The notes: generated by a model not told the origin, from the sequence alone. 62,287 nucleotides of DNA from Arthrobacter sp. 131MFCol6.1 (GCF_000374925.1 NZ_KB895558.1:1-62287), one strand, 5' to 3'; shown: positions 9,080-16,677, numbered from the stretch's first letter. Program-made: numbers and translations.

Positions 9080-9775
9080 TCAGGCGTTGAGGATCGAGTC
9101 GAGAGCAATGCCAACGGCGTGCAGATGCTGGCTCATGGCGATGCGGGCCGTCGCCGCGTCGCCGGCTTCGATCGCGGCCAGGATGCGCCGGTGCTCCTCG
9201 TCGGACGCGTGCTGGCGGTCCGCCACCATGTTCAGGGTCTCGGACTGGTGGGCGAGGGCGTCCCGGATGTCGGCGACGACGTTTTCGAAGACCTTGTTCC
9301 GGCTGGCCCGCGCGATCAACGCGTGGAAGCTGGAGTCCAGGCCCACCCACACTTCGGGGTCGTCCTCGCCGCTCATCGCGGCAACGATGTCGCGCAGCGT
9401 TGCCAGCTCCTCGGCCGAACGGCGTTCTGCTGCCAGCCCGGCGGCAGGAACTTCGATATGGGGGCGTGCCTCCGTGAGGTCGCGGGCCGAGTATTGGCCC
9501 AGGACCAGGTCCTTGGCCACGCGGTTGGCGACGACGAACGTGCCCCGCCCGGTCCTGGTGACCGTCAGGCCAAGGGCGGTGCAGGAGCGCAAAGCCTCGC
9601 GGATCACGGAGCGGCTCACGCCGTACTGCTGGGCAAGGGTGGCCTCGGAGTTCAGCTTGGCGCCGACGCTGAGCTTGCCGGATTCGATTTCGGCGCGGAG
9701 GACGTTGAAAACGGCTTCGGCGGCGCTGAGGCGAGCCAAAGGCTGTCCTGCTGTCCGGCTGTCTGACAGGTTCAC
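9080..9775 (-). CDS. GntR-family (FadR/FCD) regulator of the asparagine operon
   Basis: 231 aa. N-terminal winged helix-turn-helix: LNSEATLAQQYGVSRSVIREALRSCTALGLTVTRTGRGTFV is classic GntR. Then an all-helical FCD ligand domain (LDSSFHALIARASRNKVFENVV; EEHRRILAAIEAGDAATARIAMSQHL) with the metal-binding D/H pattern. It is the first gene of the same-strand run with asparaginase, aspartase and permease, so asparagine, aspartate or a product is the likely effector. A dyad over its own promoter suggests autoregulation. Confidence 0.9.
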   Translation of the reverse strand: MNLSDSRTAGQPLARLSAAEAVFNVLRAEIESGKLSVGAKLNSEATLAQQYGVSRSVIREALRSCTALGLTVTRTGRGTFVVANRVAKDLVLGQYSARDLTEARPHIEVPAAGLAAERRSAEELATLRDIVAAMSGEDDPEVWVGLDSSFHALIARASRNKVFENVVADIRDALAHQSETLNMVADRQHASDEEHRRILAAIEAGDAATARIAMSQHLHAVGIALDSILNA

Positions 9776-9797
9776 GCTTTAAAACATGGCAGAGATC

Positions 9798-9809
9798 ACA
9801 CCGGGGTGT
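9798..9809 (-). promoter_or_regulatory. Dyad over the gntR (asparagine operon) promoter
   Basis: ACACC-GG-GGTGT, a near-perfect palindrome 23-34 nt upstream of the GntR start. It overlaps a good -35 hexamer TTGACA read on the minus strand (9808-9813). Its size and position fit an autoregulatory operator. This is inference from sequence only. Confidence 0.5.
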
Positions 9810-9816
9810 CAAGTGT

Positions 9817-9849
9817 GACGGCGGCCCCGGGGTGTACGGGGCCGCCGTC
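9817..9849 (-). terminator. 13-bp stem hairpin downstream of ycnI
   Basis: Arms 9817-9829 and 9837-9849 (GACGGCGGCCCCG and its complement) with a 7-nt loop, 67 nt past the ycnI stop. It separates ycnI from the asparagine operon. The stem is GC-rich with no clear U-tract. Confidence 0.55.
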
Positions 9850-9916
9850 GTCGCTCGGGCCGAAGGTCCGGCGGCGGGCTACTTGCTTGGGTTTGTATCC
9901 GGGCTATTTGCCGGGA

Positions 9917-10666
9917 TTACTGGACCTTGGACGGGCGGGTGCGGACCAGTGCCGTGACGCCCGCGGCCAGTCCGACCAGGCCTGCGGCCAGCCCGATCCA
10001 GCCGGCGGCGGATCCGCCGTCACTGGTCGTGCTCGCTGCCGCTGCCGGTGCCGGTGCCGCCGAGGGTGCCGCCGTCGTGGCTGCGGCGGGGACGGCTGCG
10101 CCGTGGGCGTCGGCGTCCTTGGCCGTCGTCACGAAGGAGGGCGCCGGGTGCTCGGGTTCGGCCTGTCCCTCGACCGTCTTCTCGTCCCACTTCACGACGG
10201 TTCCATCGGTGTAGGTCTGGGCCGTCGGCAGCGTCACGGTGGTTCCAGCGTCCGGCATGACGCCGACGGACAGTGAGAATGCCTGGTACTCGTCCGGTCC
10301 GATCTGGTGGGCCTCGTCAGCGGTCCAGACCACGGAACTCGGGGCCTTGGTGACCGTGGCGCCGGCGATCGTGATCGGCTTCGGCAGTTCGTTCGTGGTG
10401 ATGACGGCCTTCCAGCCCTCGACGGGCTTCACCGACACCGAGGTGAACGGGGTGTCCGTGGGCAGCGTGACTTCGAGTTTGCTGGTCTTGGCCGAGTCGG
10501 ACTCGTTCGGGACATTGAACGTCAGGTGGCTGTAGCCGCCCGCGGCCGGATCATCGGTGTCGACGTGGACGTGGGCGGAGGCCGCTGCTGCGCCGGCGGC
10601 GAGCAGGCCAGCGGTCATCGTAGCGGCAGCGGCGGTCTTGAGGGTACGGCGAAGGGAGGATTTCAT
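9917..10666 (-). CDS. ycnI: YcnI family copper-binding membrane-anchored protein (DUF1775)
   Basis: About 249 aa exported protein. A signal peptide (MKSSLRRTLKTAAAATMTAG...) ends at ASA, so the mature protein would start at His32 (HVHVDTDDPAAGGYSHLTFNVPNES). The DUF1775 core follows, including WTADEAHQIGPDEYQAFSLSVGV. An Ala/Pro/Thr-rich linker, a transmembrane helix (GWIGLAAGLVGLAAGVTAL) and an RTRPSK cytoplasmic end come last. In B. subtilis YcnI the mature N-terminal His, a Glu and a Trp bind Cu(II); the N-terminal His is conserved here. The ATG at 10666 has GAAAGG upstream. It follows a His/Met-rich membrane protein on the same strand, so the pair is probably a copper-handling operon. Confidence 0.88.
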   Translation of the reverse strand: MKSSLRRTLKTAAAATMTAGLLAAGAAAASAHVHVDTDDPAAGGYSHLTFNVPNESDSAKTSKLEVTLPTDTPFTSVSVKPVEGWKAVITTNELPKPITIAGATVTKAPSSVVWTADEAHQIGPDEYQAFSLSVGVMPDAGTTVTLPTAQTYTDGTVVKWDEKTVEGQAEPEHPAPSFVTTAKDADAHGAAVPAAATTAAPSAAPAPAAAASTTSDGGSAAGWIGLAAGLVGLAAGVTALVRTRPSKVQ

Positions 10667-10777
10667 GGCAAAGGTGCCTTTCACTGACGGATCTTCGGTG
10701 GGGGCCGCCCGGTGGGGTGTCCGGCCGGCGGTAGCAGCGGGTGGCCGCCTGCCGTCCCCGTCCGTAGGTGAAAGGGA

Positions 10778-11404
10778 CTAATGCCAGGCGGCGGGCGACA
10801 GTTCCGGCGGGCCGCGCCTTGTCGGCAGGCGGAGGCCAACCCGGGCTTTGGGGAGGACCAGGTTGAGCGCGCAGGGGCCGGGCACGCGCAGGGGCATGGC
10901 GGCGGAGGGCCGGGGCAGCTGCACGAGGGGGCGCAGCCAGGAAGCTAGCGCGGACAGGGCACGCTCGCTGTGGGCGAGCAGCAGTGCCGTGCCGAGCGTT
11001 GCCAACGCGTGTGCGGCGAACATGGCACCGCCCATGTCGGCCGCGGCACCCGCCATGGAAGGGCCGGGCATCGCCGGGGCCATGGCTGCCGCCGAATGGC
11101 CCGGATGGCCCGGATGGCCCTCCGCCAACCGCGCCTGGAGGGACGCGGGCGCCCCTGAGGACAGTGCGCCGAAGGACCAGTGCAGCCACAGCTGCCCTAC
11201 GCCGATCAGGCCGGCCAGGGCAGGAAAGGACAGGCGGACGCGGGTCAGGACGGCCACGGGGATCATCGCCACGGCACATAACGCCGTCACGATCGCCGGC
11301 TCGGGCAGCCGTCCGCCGCCGGCCAGGTGGCCGCCGGCGGCCAGCGCCACGATGAGTGATCCGATCAGGCCGGTGCGGAACAGCCGGAAGGAAGCGCGCG
11401 TCAT
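10778..11404 (-). CDS. Membrane protein with a His/Met-rich loop, upstream of ycnI
   Basis: 208 aa, no family firmly recognised. Two or three N-terminal hydrophobic helices (FRTGLIGSLIVALAAGGHLAGG; AIVTALCAVAMIPVAVL; FPALAGLIGVGQLWLHWSFGAL) are followed by an outward-type loop rich in His and Met. It includes EGHPGHPGHSAAAMAPAMPG and SMAGAAADMGGAM. Another helix (FAAHALATLGTALLLAH) and a basic tail follow. Such loops commonly bind Cu(I)/Cu(II). The ATG at 11404 is preceded by GAAAGGA. Its position 111 bp upstream of ycnI on the same strand supports a joint role in copper uptake or delivery to secreted enzymes. Confidence 0.75.
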   Translation of the reverse strand: MTRASFRLFRTGLIGSLIVALAAGGHLAGGGRLPEPAIVTALCAVAMIPVAVLTRVRLSFPALAGLIGVGQLWLHWSFGALSSGAPASLQARLAEGHPGHPGHSAAAMAPAMPGPSMAGAAADMGGAMFAAHALATLGTALLLAHSERALSALASWLRPLVQLPRPSAAMPLRVPGPCALNLVLPKARVGLRLPTRRGPPELSPAAWH

Positions 11405-11597
11405 CGTGTGCAGTCCTTTCCGGATTCCTTGGGGGTCTGGTTGTCGCTTAAGTCCCTTAAATCTTACGGGCCATTGCGAACCGTCACGCTCGCGCGCGGC
11501 AGAACCGCCCAACCTGTGGCGGCAGGGCTGCGCCGGCCGGGCTGTGACGGCGGGTGCCTTCGATCGCCGGCCAGTTGCCCCCGCCAGCCACGGCGCC

Positions 11598-11611
11598 GGT
11601 ACGAACGTGCC
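11598..11611. promoter_or_regulatory. Candidate HipB operator O1
   Basis: GGTACGAACGTGCC, itself an imperfect palindrome GGnACG-nn-CGTnCC. It lies upstream of the presumed hipBA -35 region and is the exact reverse complement of the site at 11668-11681. Confidence 0.6.
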
Positions 11612-11621
11612 GTTATTTCCC

Positions 11622-11650
11622 TGTTCAGGCGTCTCGGCCCGTTCTATACT
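11622..11650 (+). promoter_or_regulatory. Putative hipBA promoter
   Basis: -10 candidate TATACT (11645-11650), 17 bp after a weak -35 TGTTCA (11622-11627). The two operator-like sites flank it, one upstream and one just past the expected start of transcription. Confidence 0.5.
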
Positions 11651-11667
11651 GGAATTGACCGCAAAGC

Positions 11668-11681
11668 GGCACGTTCGTACC
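11668..11681. promoter_or_regulatory. Candidate HipB operator O2
   Basis: GGCACGTTCGTACC, the exact reverse complement of O1, with a centre-to-centre spacing of 70 bp. It lies about 60 bp before the hipB start. The remainder of the 335-bp gap 11405-11739 shows no gene. Confidence 0.6.
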
Positions 11682-11739
11682 TATCGCTTTTGTCTGCAGC
11701 GCAGGTCACTGGGACGTGTCTTGATCAACGGAGGTGGCC

Positions 11740-12036
11740 ATGGGGAACGCATTTCCGGTCGAACTCGCTGCCGAAGCCCGTGCCCGGCGCGGGTCGCTCC
11801 GGCTGAGCCAGCGTGAGCTGGCCGAACTGGCCGGAGTATCAGAGCGCTTCGTCCGGTTCGTCGAACAGGGCAAACGCACGGTGCAGCTGGACTCCCTGCT
11901 GGCGCTCCTGGACACGCTGGGGCTGGAACTCCGGATCCAGACCCGGACCAGCGCCGCAGCCCGGGCCCTCGCCGGCCCGGTGGCCGGCCTGCGGTCCGAC
12001 GAAGAACTGCGGGACGGCCCGGAAGCCCGGCCATGA
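11740..12036 (+). CDS. hipB: HipB-like antitoxin, XRE-family DNA-binding protein
   Basis: 98 aa. The helix-turn-helix (LRLSQRELAELAGVSERFVRFVEQGKRTVQLDSLLALLDTLGLELRIQ) is a textbook XRE/HipB domain. In HipB proteins it dimerises, binds operators and holds the HipA kinase. A short tail with SDEELRDGPEARP may contact HipA. The ATG at 11740 follows GGAGG by five nt; an in-frame GTG at 11734 overlaps that site and is less likely. The stop overlaps the hipA start by 4 bp (ATGA), the normal antitoxin-first order. Expected to repress its own operon through the two operator-like sites upstream. Confidence 0.92.
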   Translation: MGNAFPVELAAEARARRGSLRLSQRELAELAGVSERFVRFVEQGKRTVQLDSLLALLDTLGLELRIQTRTSAAARALAGPVAGLRSDEELRDGPEARP

Positions 12037-13286
12037 GGCACCGCATCGCGGACATCTACAAGGCCGGCGTGCTGGCGGCGCGGCTGGAACGGCACGACGG
12101 CGGCACCAGGTTCAGCTACCTGCCGGCCTATCTGGCGTCCGGGGGCCCCGCCGTCGCGAGCTCCCTGCCGCTAACTCCGGAACCCGTCCTGTCCGCGGCG
12201 GGGGCCGCCCCGCCGTATTTCACCGGGCTTCTGCCGGAGGGCCGGCGGCTGAATGCGTTGCGCCGTTCCATCAAGACCAGCGTGGACGATGAGCTGTCAC
12301 TGCTCATCGCCGCCGGCGCCAACCCGGTGGGTGACGTGCAAATCGTTGGCCACGGCGAGAAGCTCGACCCGGACGAGCACGCCGTCGAGCTTGACCCCGG
12401 AACGCCCGTGGATTTCGAGGCCTTGCTGGGCGACTCCGGGCTGATCGACCCGGTGGCACTGGCGGGCGTGCAGGACAAGCTGTCCGCGGGAATGATCTCC
12501 ATGCCGGTGGCCAGCGCCGGCCGGCGGTACATCCTCAAACTCAACGCGCCCGAGTTCCCGCACGTCGTCGAAAACGAGTTCGCGATGTTCCGGTACGCGG
12601 CGCGGCTGCGGATCCCACTGAGCCGGGTCCAGCTGATCCGCGACGTCGCCGGCCGGCCCGGGTTGCTCGTGGAACGCTTCGACCGTGTGCCAGTCGCCGG
12701 TGTGTCTGGGCCTACGGCGGCGGCCGGGTCGCCGGGGGCGGTGCAGCGGCTCGCCGTCGAGGACGGTGCGCAGGTGCTGGGCCTTTACCCGGCAGACAAG
12801 TACAACGTGGGATACGGGCAGGTGTGCCATGCGCTTGCGGCGTATTGTGCGGCGCCGCTGCCCGCGGTGCGGAATTTGGCCCTCCAAGCGGCATTTGCGT
12901 GGCTGACGGGCAACGGTGACCTGCACGCGAAGAACGTTTCCATGGTGCAGCAGCCGGCCGGGGAGTGGTCAATCGCGCCGGTATACGACATCCCGTCCAC
13001 GGTCGTCTACGGGGACAAGACACTCGCCCTGACCCTGGACGGCAAGCGGACAGGGATTTCCCGGAAGCATTTCCTGGGCTGGGCCGCGGGGATGGGGCTG
13101 ACTGAACGTGCCGCCGTCCAGGTGCTGGAACTGGCGTTGAGGGCCTCGGAACCGCTGCTGGCGGACCTTCAGGCGGGCACGGCGTTCCGCTCCATGACCG
13201 ACGACGGCGCCTCGCCGTTTTCAGCGATGGTCACCCGCGACTGGGTCAAGGAACTCAAGCACCGGCGCAGGCTGCTGGCCGCGTGA
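12033..13286 (+). CDS. hipA: HipA serine/threonine kinase toxin
   Basis: 417 aa, full length for the family. Residues 1-100 are the N-terminal HipA subdomain (IADIYKAGVLAARL; PPYFTGLLPEGRRLNAL). Kinase features: GVQDKLS (145-151), at the place of the autophosphorylated Ser loop of E. coli HipA; YILKLN with the ATP-binding Lys (169); catalytic NGDLHAKN (294-301); and the metal-binding YDIPSTVVY (318-326, DFG equivalent). All look intact, so an active kinase is likely. In E. coli HipA phosphorylates glutamyl-tRNA synthetase; the target here is not known. Translationally coupled to hipB. Confidence 0.93.
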   Translation: MRHRIADIYKAGVLAARLERHDGGTRFSYLPAYLASGGPAVASSLPLTPEPVLSAAGAAPPYFTGLLPEGRRLNALRRSIKTSVDDELSLLIAAGANPVGDVQIVGHGEKLDPDEHAVELDPGTPVDFEALLGDSGLIDPVALAGVQDKLSAGMISMPVASAGRRYILKLNAPEFPHVVENEFAMFRYAARLRIPLSRVQLIRDVAGRPGLLVERFDRVPVAGVSGPTAAAGSPGAVQRLAVEDGAQVLGLYPADKYNVGYGQVCHALAAYCAAPLPAVRNLALQAAFAWLTGNGDLHAKNVSMVQQPAGEWSIAPVYDIPSTVVYGDKTLALTLDGKRTGISRKHFLGWAAGMGLTERAAVQVLELALRASEPLLADLQAGTAFRSMTDDGASPFSAMVTRDWVKELKHRRRLLAA

Positions 13287-13353
13287 TGCCGTTGGCGCCC
13301 GCTCGGCTTGCGTCTGGGCCAGGTGCTGCTGACCGATGCCGCCGCGTGGAGCC

Positions 13354-13971
13354 TCAGAGGTGCTGGATGCCCGCGCGCTGCATGGCGTCTTTGTAGACCT
13401 CAACGTTTTTGGCGAGCAGCTCTTCTTGCTTGGCCGGAGATACTGCGAAGGCGCGGCCGCCAAGTGCGGTGGCCTTGTAGATCTTGACACCATGGTTCTT
13501 CAGCGAGGAATGGTAGGTCTTCTCGAAAAGCGTCAGGAAAGAGTGGGCGTCCGCGCCGTGCGCAATAACGGCCGAGACGCGCTTGTTGATCTTGAGGAAC
13601 TGGCGGAAGGGCCGCAGGCCGTCCGTCTTCTCCTGGACGTTCAGGGCCGAGGACGCCTCCGGATCGCGGATCCACGGGTAGGCGTTCCACGGCATCACAT
13701 AGCGGGGGTCCAGCTCTGCGGCCTCGTAAATGGAGGTGGCGCGGCGGGCGGCTTCATCGTCGTTGAAGTGCGAGACAAAGCCCGATTCGGTGCCCTTGCC
13801 CGGGCTGACATGCAGGCTGACGATCCGGCATTCGTCCTCGTCATGGATGGGGTCGATGTACGGGACCACGGATCCAGGCTTCTTTTCCATGAGTTCGTCG
13901 CACAGCTGCGTCACCGCGGCGATGTTCGGCTCCTGCAGCAGGGTCTTCTTTTCGTCCCAGTCAATCGTCAC
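13354..13971 (-). CDS. Uracil-DNA glycosylase-superfamily-like protein
   Basis: 205 aa. I do not recognise a named gene, but the layout resembles the UDG superfamily: a motif-1-like VSPGKGTESGF (about 53-63), then VMPWNAYPWIRDPE with an N-x-x-P element. A hydrophobic strand RVSAVIAHGADAH follows, then a late TYHSS in the place of the H-P-S motif. It could be a DNA-repair glycosylase or a catalytically altered relative. It starts at an ATG just after GGGAGAAATCG on the minus strand and is convergent with hipA. No operon partner. Function uncertain. Confidence 0.62.
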   Translation of the reverse strand: MTIDWDEKKTLLQEPNIAAVTQLCDELMEKKPGSVVPYIDPIHDEDECRIVSLHVSPGKGTESGFVSHFNDDEAARRATSIYEAAELDPRYVMPWNAYPWIRDPEASSALNVQEKTDGLRPFRQFLKINKRVSAVIAHGADAHSFLTLFEKTYHSSLKNHGVKIYKATALGGRAFAVSPAKQEELLAKNVEVYKDAMQRAGIQHL

Positions 13972-14137
13972 GATTTCTCCCTCAGCACTTGGCGTCCAGA
14001 ATCAGGCGGCTTCCTCCACTCTACGCTTTCGCGGCAGGGGGTGTTTCGGCTGGGACCTATTCGGCCGGGCTGCGCGGGGTTTGCCCAGAGTCAATGGTCC
14101 TCTGGTGACGGCCGTGAGGCGGGCGTAGTCTTAAAGC

Positions 14138-14271
14138 GCCTGCAGGTAACCATCTGATGACTCCGGGTTGTTCGGGACATGGAAGTGTCCGAGCCGTCTC
14201 TTAGCGAGATCGCGAAGGTACCTGCAGGCCTGACGTCCGCCGCCGCTTCGGTGGGCGGACGCTTTTCTTTT
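14138..14271 (+). ncRNA. Candidate structured small RNA with its own terminator
   Basis: An 11-bp perfect closing helix joins 14138-14148 (GCCTGCAGGTA) to 14219-14229 (TACCTGCAGGC). Inside are a hairpin GGACA-TGGAAG-TGTCC (around 14175-14190) and a small TCTC-TTAGC-GAGA hairpin (14197-14209). An intrinsic terminator follows at once. A TAGTCT box at 14126-14131 could be the -10. I cannot match it to a known RNA family (not 4.5S, tmRNA, 6C or a riboswitch I recognise). It could be a free small RNA or a leader element with premature termination ahead of the GIY-YIG gene. Confidence 0.5.
14234..14271 (+). terminator. Intrinsic terminator
   Basis: Arms CGTCCGCC (14234-14241) and GGCGGACG (14254-14261), with an inner CCG-CTT-CGG tip, followed by CTTTTCTTTT (14262-14271). 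It is the clearest rho-independent terminator in the window. Confidence 0.8.
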
Positions 14272-14395
14272 CCACCGTCGAACTGCTCTGATTTGCTCTG
14301 TGACCGGGGGCGGAGCCCCGAAGCCAGGACGGCCGAGTTATGGCATTCCGTGGTTGGTGGGCCGTACCCCGAGGAGTTTCTGCGAAAGTGGCGTC

Positions 14396-14905
14396 ATGGA
14401 CTTCGATGTGCAGACGCTCACCGCCGCTGGCTTTACCGGTTTCCGGTCGTTCGCGGAACTCGAGCTGAATGAGATCCCGCAGGCCCCCGGTATCTACGCG
14501 GTGCTGATGCCGGAGGGCTTTACGCCGCGGTTTCTGGCGGGAAGCACGGGAGGTCACTTCAAGGGCAAGGATCCTTCTCTTCCTCAGGCCGCCTTGTCTG
14601 CCGAATGGGTTGCCGGGGCTGAGGTCCTCTATATCGGCAAGGCAGGCGCCGGGAGGACGGGTAAGCGCGGCCTTCGAAAAAGGATCCAGGAATTTGCGGA
14701 CTTCGGACGCGGTGTCCCGGTGGGCCATTGGGGTGGCAGGCTGCTGTGGCAACTCGCAGATTCGCAGGCCTTGATGGTTGCTTGGAAGGAACTACCTCCG
14801 GAACTAGTGAACGCAGCGGAAGCACGTTATCAGGAGGATTTTCGTGCGTTCCACGGCCGGCTGCCGTTCGCCAACCTTGTTCAGGCCCGCATCACAGCGA
14901 ATTAA
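14396..14905 (+). CDS. GIY-YIG-like nuclease domain protein (copy 1)
   Basis: 169 aa. The GIY half is PQAPGIYAVLMPEGF (residues ~26-40) and the YIG half is EVLYIGKAG (~77-85). A basic helix RGLRKRIQEFADFG follows (the GIY-YIG catalytic Arg region), then HWGGRLLWQLADSQALMVAWKELP and NAAEARYQEDF, which could provide the Glu. So a compact single-domain GIY-YIG protein with the key tyrosines intact. It shares its whole length with a second copy at 18673-19182. It starts at the ATG at 14396; the frame is open further upstream without conserved sequence. Role unknown; repair or mobile-DNA defence are possible. Confidence 0.75.
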   Translation: MDFDVQTLTAAGFTGFRSFAELELNEIPQAPGIYAVLMPEGFTPRFLAGSTGGHFKGKDPSLPQAALSAEWVAGAEVLYIGKAGAGRTGKRGLRKRIQEFADFGRGVPVGHWGGRLLWQLADSQALMVAWKELPPELVNAAEARYQEDFRAFHGRLPFANLVQARITAN

Positions 14906-14930
14906 GCCAGACCGGCCTCAGGTGGTTGTC

Positions 14931-16646
14931 TCAGGCCGCTGCCGCTGCCGCGGCGCCAAGCCTGGCGTGCTTGGGCGCCATGGCGACGTACCGGAGTTTG
15001 CGCCGGTGGAGCGATGTGGCCGATGGGCGAGGCGGAGTGCCCGGCAGGGGTGGTGATGTGGAGTAGTACCTGTGGCCGGTCGGTGTTGTCAGTTCAAGGG
15101 TGTGGCGGGGACGGGGTGCGGGGCGTGCGTTCCAGCCGGGGGTTTCTTTGGTGTGGTTGCAGGCTTCGCAGAGGCCGGCGGCGTTGGTGCTCGTTGTTTC
15201 TCCGCCGTGGTGCCAGGGAATGATGTGGTCCAGGTGGCGGATGGGGGCGTCGCAGTACGGGGTGCGGCAGGTGTCGTCCCTGGCTTGGATGAAGCGGCGC
15301 AGTCCGGGTGGGAAGATCCGGGCGCGGGAATCCATGGCGACGAGCTCGCCGCTGCCGGGGTGGGTATAGAGCCGGCGCAGCCAGAGCCGGAACGCGGGAT
15401 CGTCGACCACTCCGGCGGTGCCGCCCGGTTGAGGCGGGCCGCCGGGCCGAGGTGGACTGCCTCCGCCTGGACCCGGAGTGGTGCCTTTGATGAGGGTGCG
15501 GGCCCAGCCGGCGGGGACGGTGCCGTAGCCGGGGAGCCGGGCGGGTTCGGCGTCGGCCTGGAACAGGGTGCGGTCGGTCATGACGACCTGGATCTCGACG
15601 CCGCTGATCCCGCCGGGGGTGCCGGTGGTGCGTTCGACCAGGGCATCGGCCATCAGCTGCCCGCGGCCCCTCGGATCCCCGCCACCCCGGAGGGTGTCGG
15701 CGTGCCCGCTAAGGGCCTTGTAGACGGCGACGCCGGCGGTCACGGGCAGCAGGGCGGTGAGGTGGCACATGGTGTCGGGGGCCGGGCGGAGGCTGACGTG
15801 CCGCTCGGAGGCGGCGTGCGCGGCACGTTCGGTCACGGAGCGGGGGTCACGCCGGTAGGCGGCGGCCCGGGCCGCGGCGATCAGGGACCGGTCCCCGGCG
15901 CCGGCGAACGTCCCGGCGTCGGCCGCGAGTTCGGCGTCGACGGCGGCCCGGTCGGCGGCGGTCAGGCAGGCGGTTTCGCGCACGAGCAGGGTGGCGCGCC
16001 ATTCGTTCAGCTGCCCGGTTTGCAGCGCGGCGAGGGTGTGCGGCATTTCGGTCACGAGGGCCCTGGCCAGGCCCAGGAGCCGGCCGCCCTTGGCGGGGGA
16101 TTCGCGCCGGGCGAGGGCGAGCTGCGCGCCGATCCCGGCGCCGAGCTTCTCCACGGGAATTCCGGCGGCGGTCTGGGCGCGGCGCTGCCGTGCATCAAAG
16201 TCGAACGCTATCCGGGCCTGCAGGGCGGCCGCGGCCGACTTCATGTCCTCAAGCTCGCGAAGCTGGTCGATCATCCCGGCACTGTCCGTGGCCGGAAGGA
16301 TCTCCGACATCATGCGGACTAGGTCCTCGACGGCCACCGGAGCACTGACCGGAACGGCGCCCGCGCGGCTCCCGGCGCGGCTGAGGCCGCCGTCGCCGTG
16401 TCCTGCCGGAACCACTTCGGGCCCCTGATTGCCGTCCATGAATCCAGTCTCCTCCGGGGGTACGACACTAACGGGAGGCCGAGGCCGGCGGACAGACCGC
16501 GGGAACCCGTGGGTGGTCACCACACCGATGGCGGCATGACAGACTCCGGGACCCCGCCCGCCGGCGCCCGCGCGGCCCCCGTCGCGGCCGAAGCCGCCGT
16601 CGCCGTGTCCCGCCGGAACCACTTCGGGCCCCTGATTGCCGTCCAT
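14931..16646 (-). CDS. DUF222 and HNH endonuclease domain protein (13E12-type)
   Basis: 502-571 aa depending on start. The DUF222 helical region spans the middle (ILPATDSAGMIDQLRELEDMKSAAAAL through the DALVERTTG part). A C-terminal HNH nuclease follows: CRTPYCDAPIRHLDHIIPWHHGG, then TSTNAAGLCEACNHTKE, with the H-N-H residues and two Cys pairs for structural zinc. Families like this are multicopy in Arthrobacter and mycobacteria (13E12 repeats) and of unclear role. There are two equivalent in-frame starts, at 16646 and 16439, because the first ~28 codons plus the GGAGGAGA ribosome site are duplicated 207 bp apart. The downstream start gives the more usual length. Confidence 0.85.
   Translation of the reverse strand: MDGNQGPEVVPAGHGDGGFGRDGGRAGAGGRGPGVCHAAIGVVTTHGFPRSVRRPRPPVSVVPPEETGFMDGNQGPEVVPAGHGDGGLSRAGSRAGAVPVSAPVAVEDLVRMMSEILPATDSAGMIDQLRELEDMKSAAAALQARIAFDFDARQRRAQTAAGIPVEKLGAGIGAQLALARRESPAKGGRLLGLARALVTEMPHTLAALQTGQLNEWRATLLVRETACLTAADRAAVDAELAADAGTFAGAGDRSLIAAARAAAYRRDPRSVTERAAHAASERHVSLRPAPDTMCHLTALLPVTAGVAVYKALSGHADTLRGGGDPRGRGQLMADALVERTTGTPGGISGVEIQVVMTDRTLFQADAEPARLPGYGTVPAGWARTLIKGTTPGPGGGSPPRPGGPPQPGGTAGVVDDPAFRLWLRRLYTHPGSGELVAMDSRARIFPPGLRRFIQARDDTCRTPYCDAPIRHLDHIIPWHHGGETTSTNAAGLCEACNHTKETPGWNARPAPRPRHTLELTTPTGHRYYSTSPPLPGTPPRPSATSLHRRKLRYVAMAPKHARLGAAAAAAA
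16386..16470 (-). repeat. Direct repeat copy A (gene start duplication)
   Basis: About 85 bp, nearly identical to 16593-16677 at an offset of exactly 207 bp. It contains a GGAGGAGA ribosome site and the ATG at 16439 of the DUF222-HNH gene. Confidence 0.9.
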
Positions 16647-16677
16647 GAATCGAGTCTCCTCCGGGGGTCTGACACTT
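16593..16677 (-). repeat. Direct repeat copy B (gene start duplication)
   Basis: Second copy, with the same ribosome site and the upstream ATG at 16646. A few substitutions separate the copies, mainly at the outer ends. The 207-bp offset keeps the reading frame. Confidence 0.9.

Larger units (their letters stand above)
13972..14395. other. Intergenic region with a candidate RNA gene
   Basis: 424 bp between the UDG-like gene and the first GIY-YIG gene. The middle part (14138-14271) folds into a closed structure ending in a U-tract terminator and is listed separately. The last ~120 bp before the GIY-YIG gene should hold its promoter. No protein gene is seen. Confidence 0.6.

Noticed and set aside
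14138..14229. Known riboswitch (for example TPP, ydaO or fluoride class)
   Set aside because: Conserved cores of these classes were not found. Kept only as an unclassified structured RNA.
15072..16322. 416-codon plus-strand frame
   Set aside because: Reverse shadow of the DUF222-HNH gene, with Gly/Val-rich sequence and no domain.
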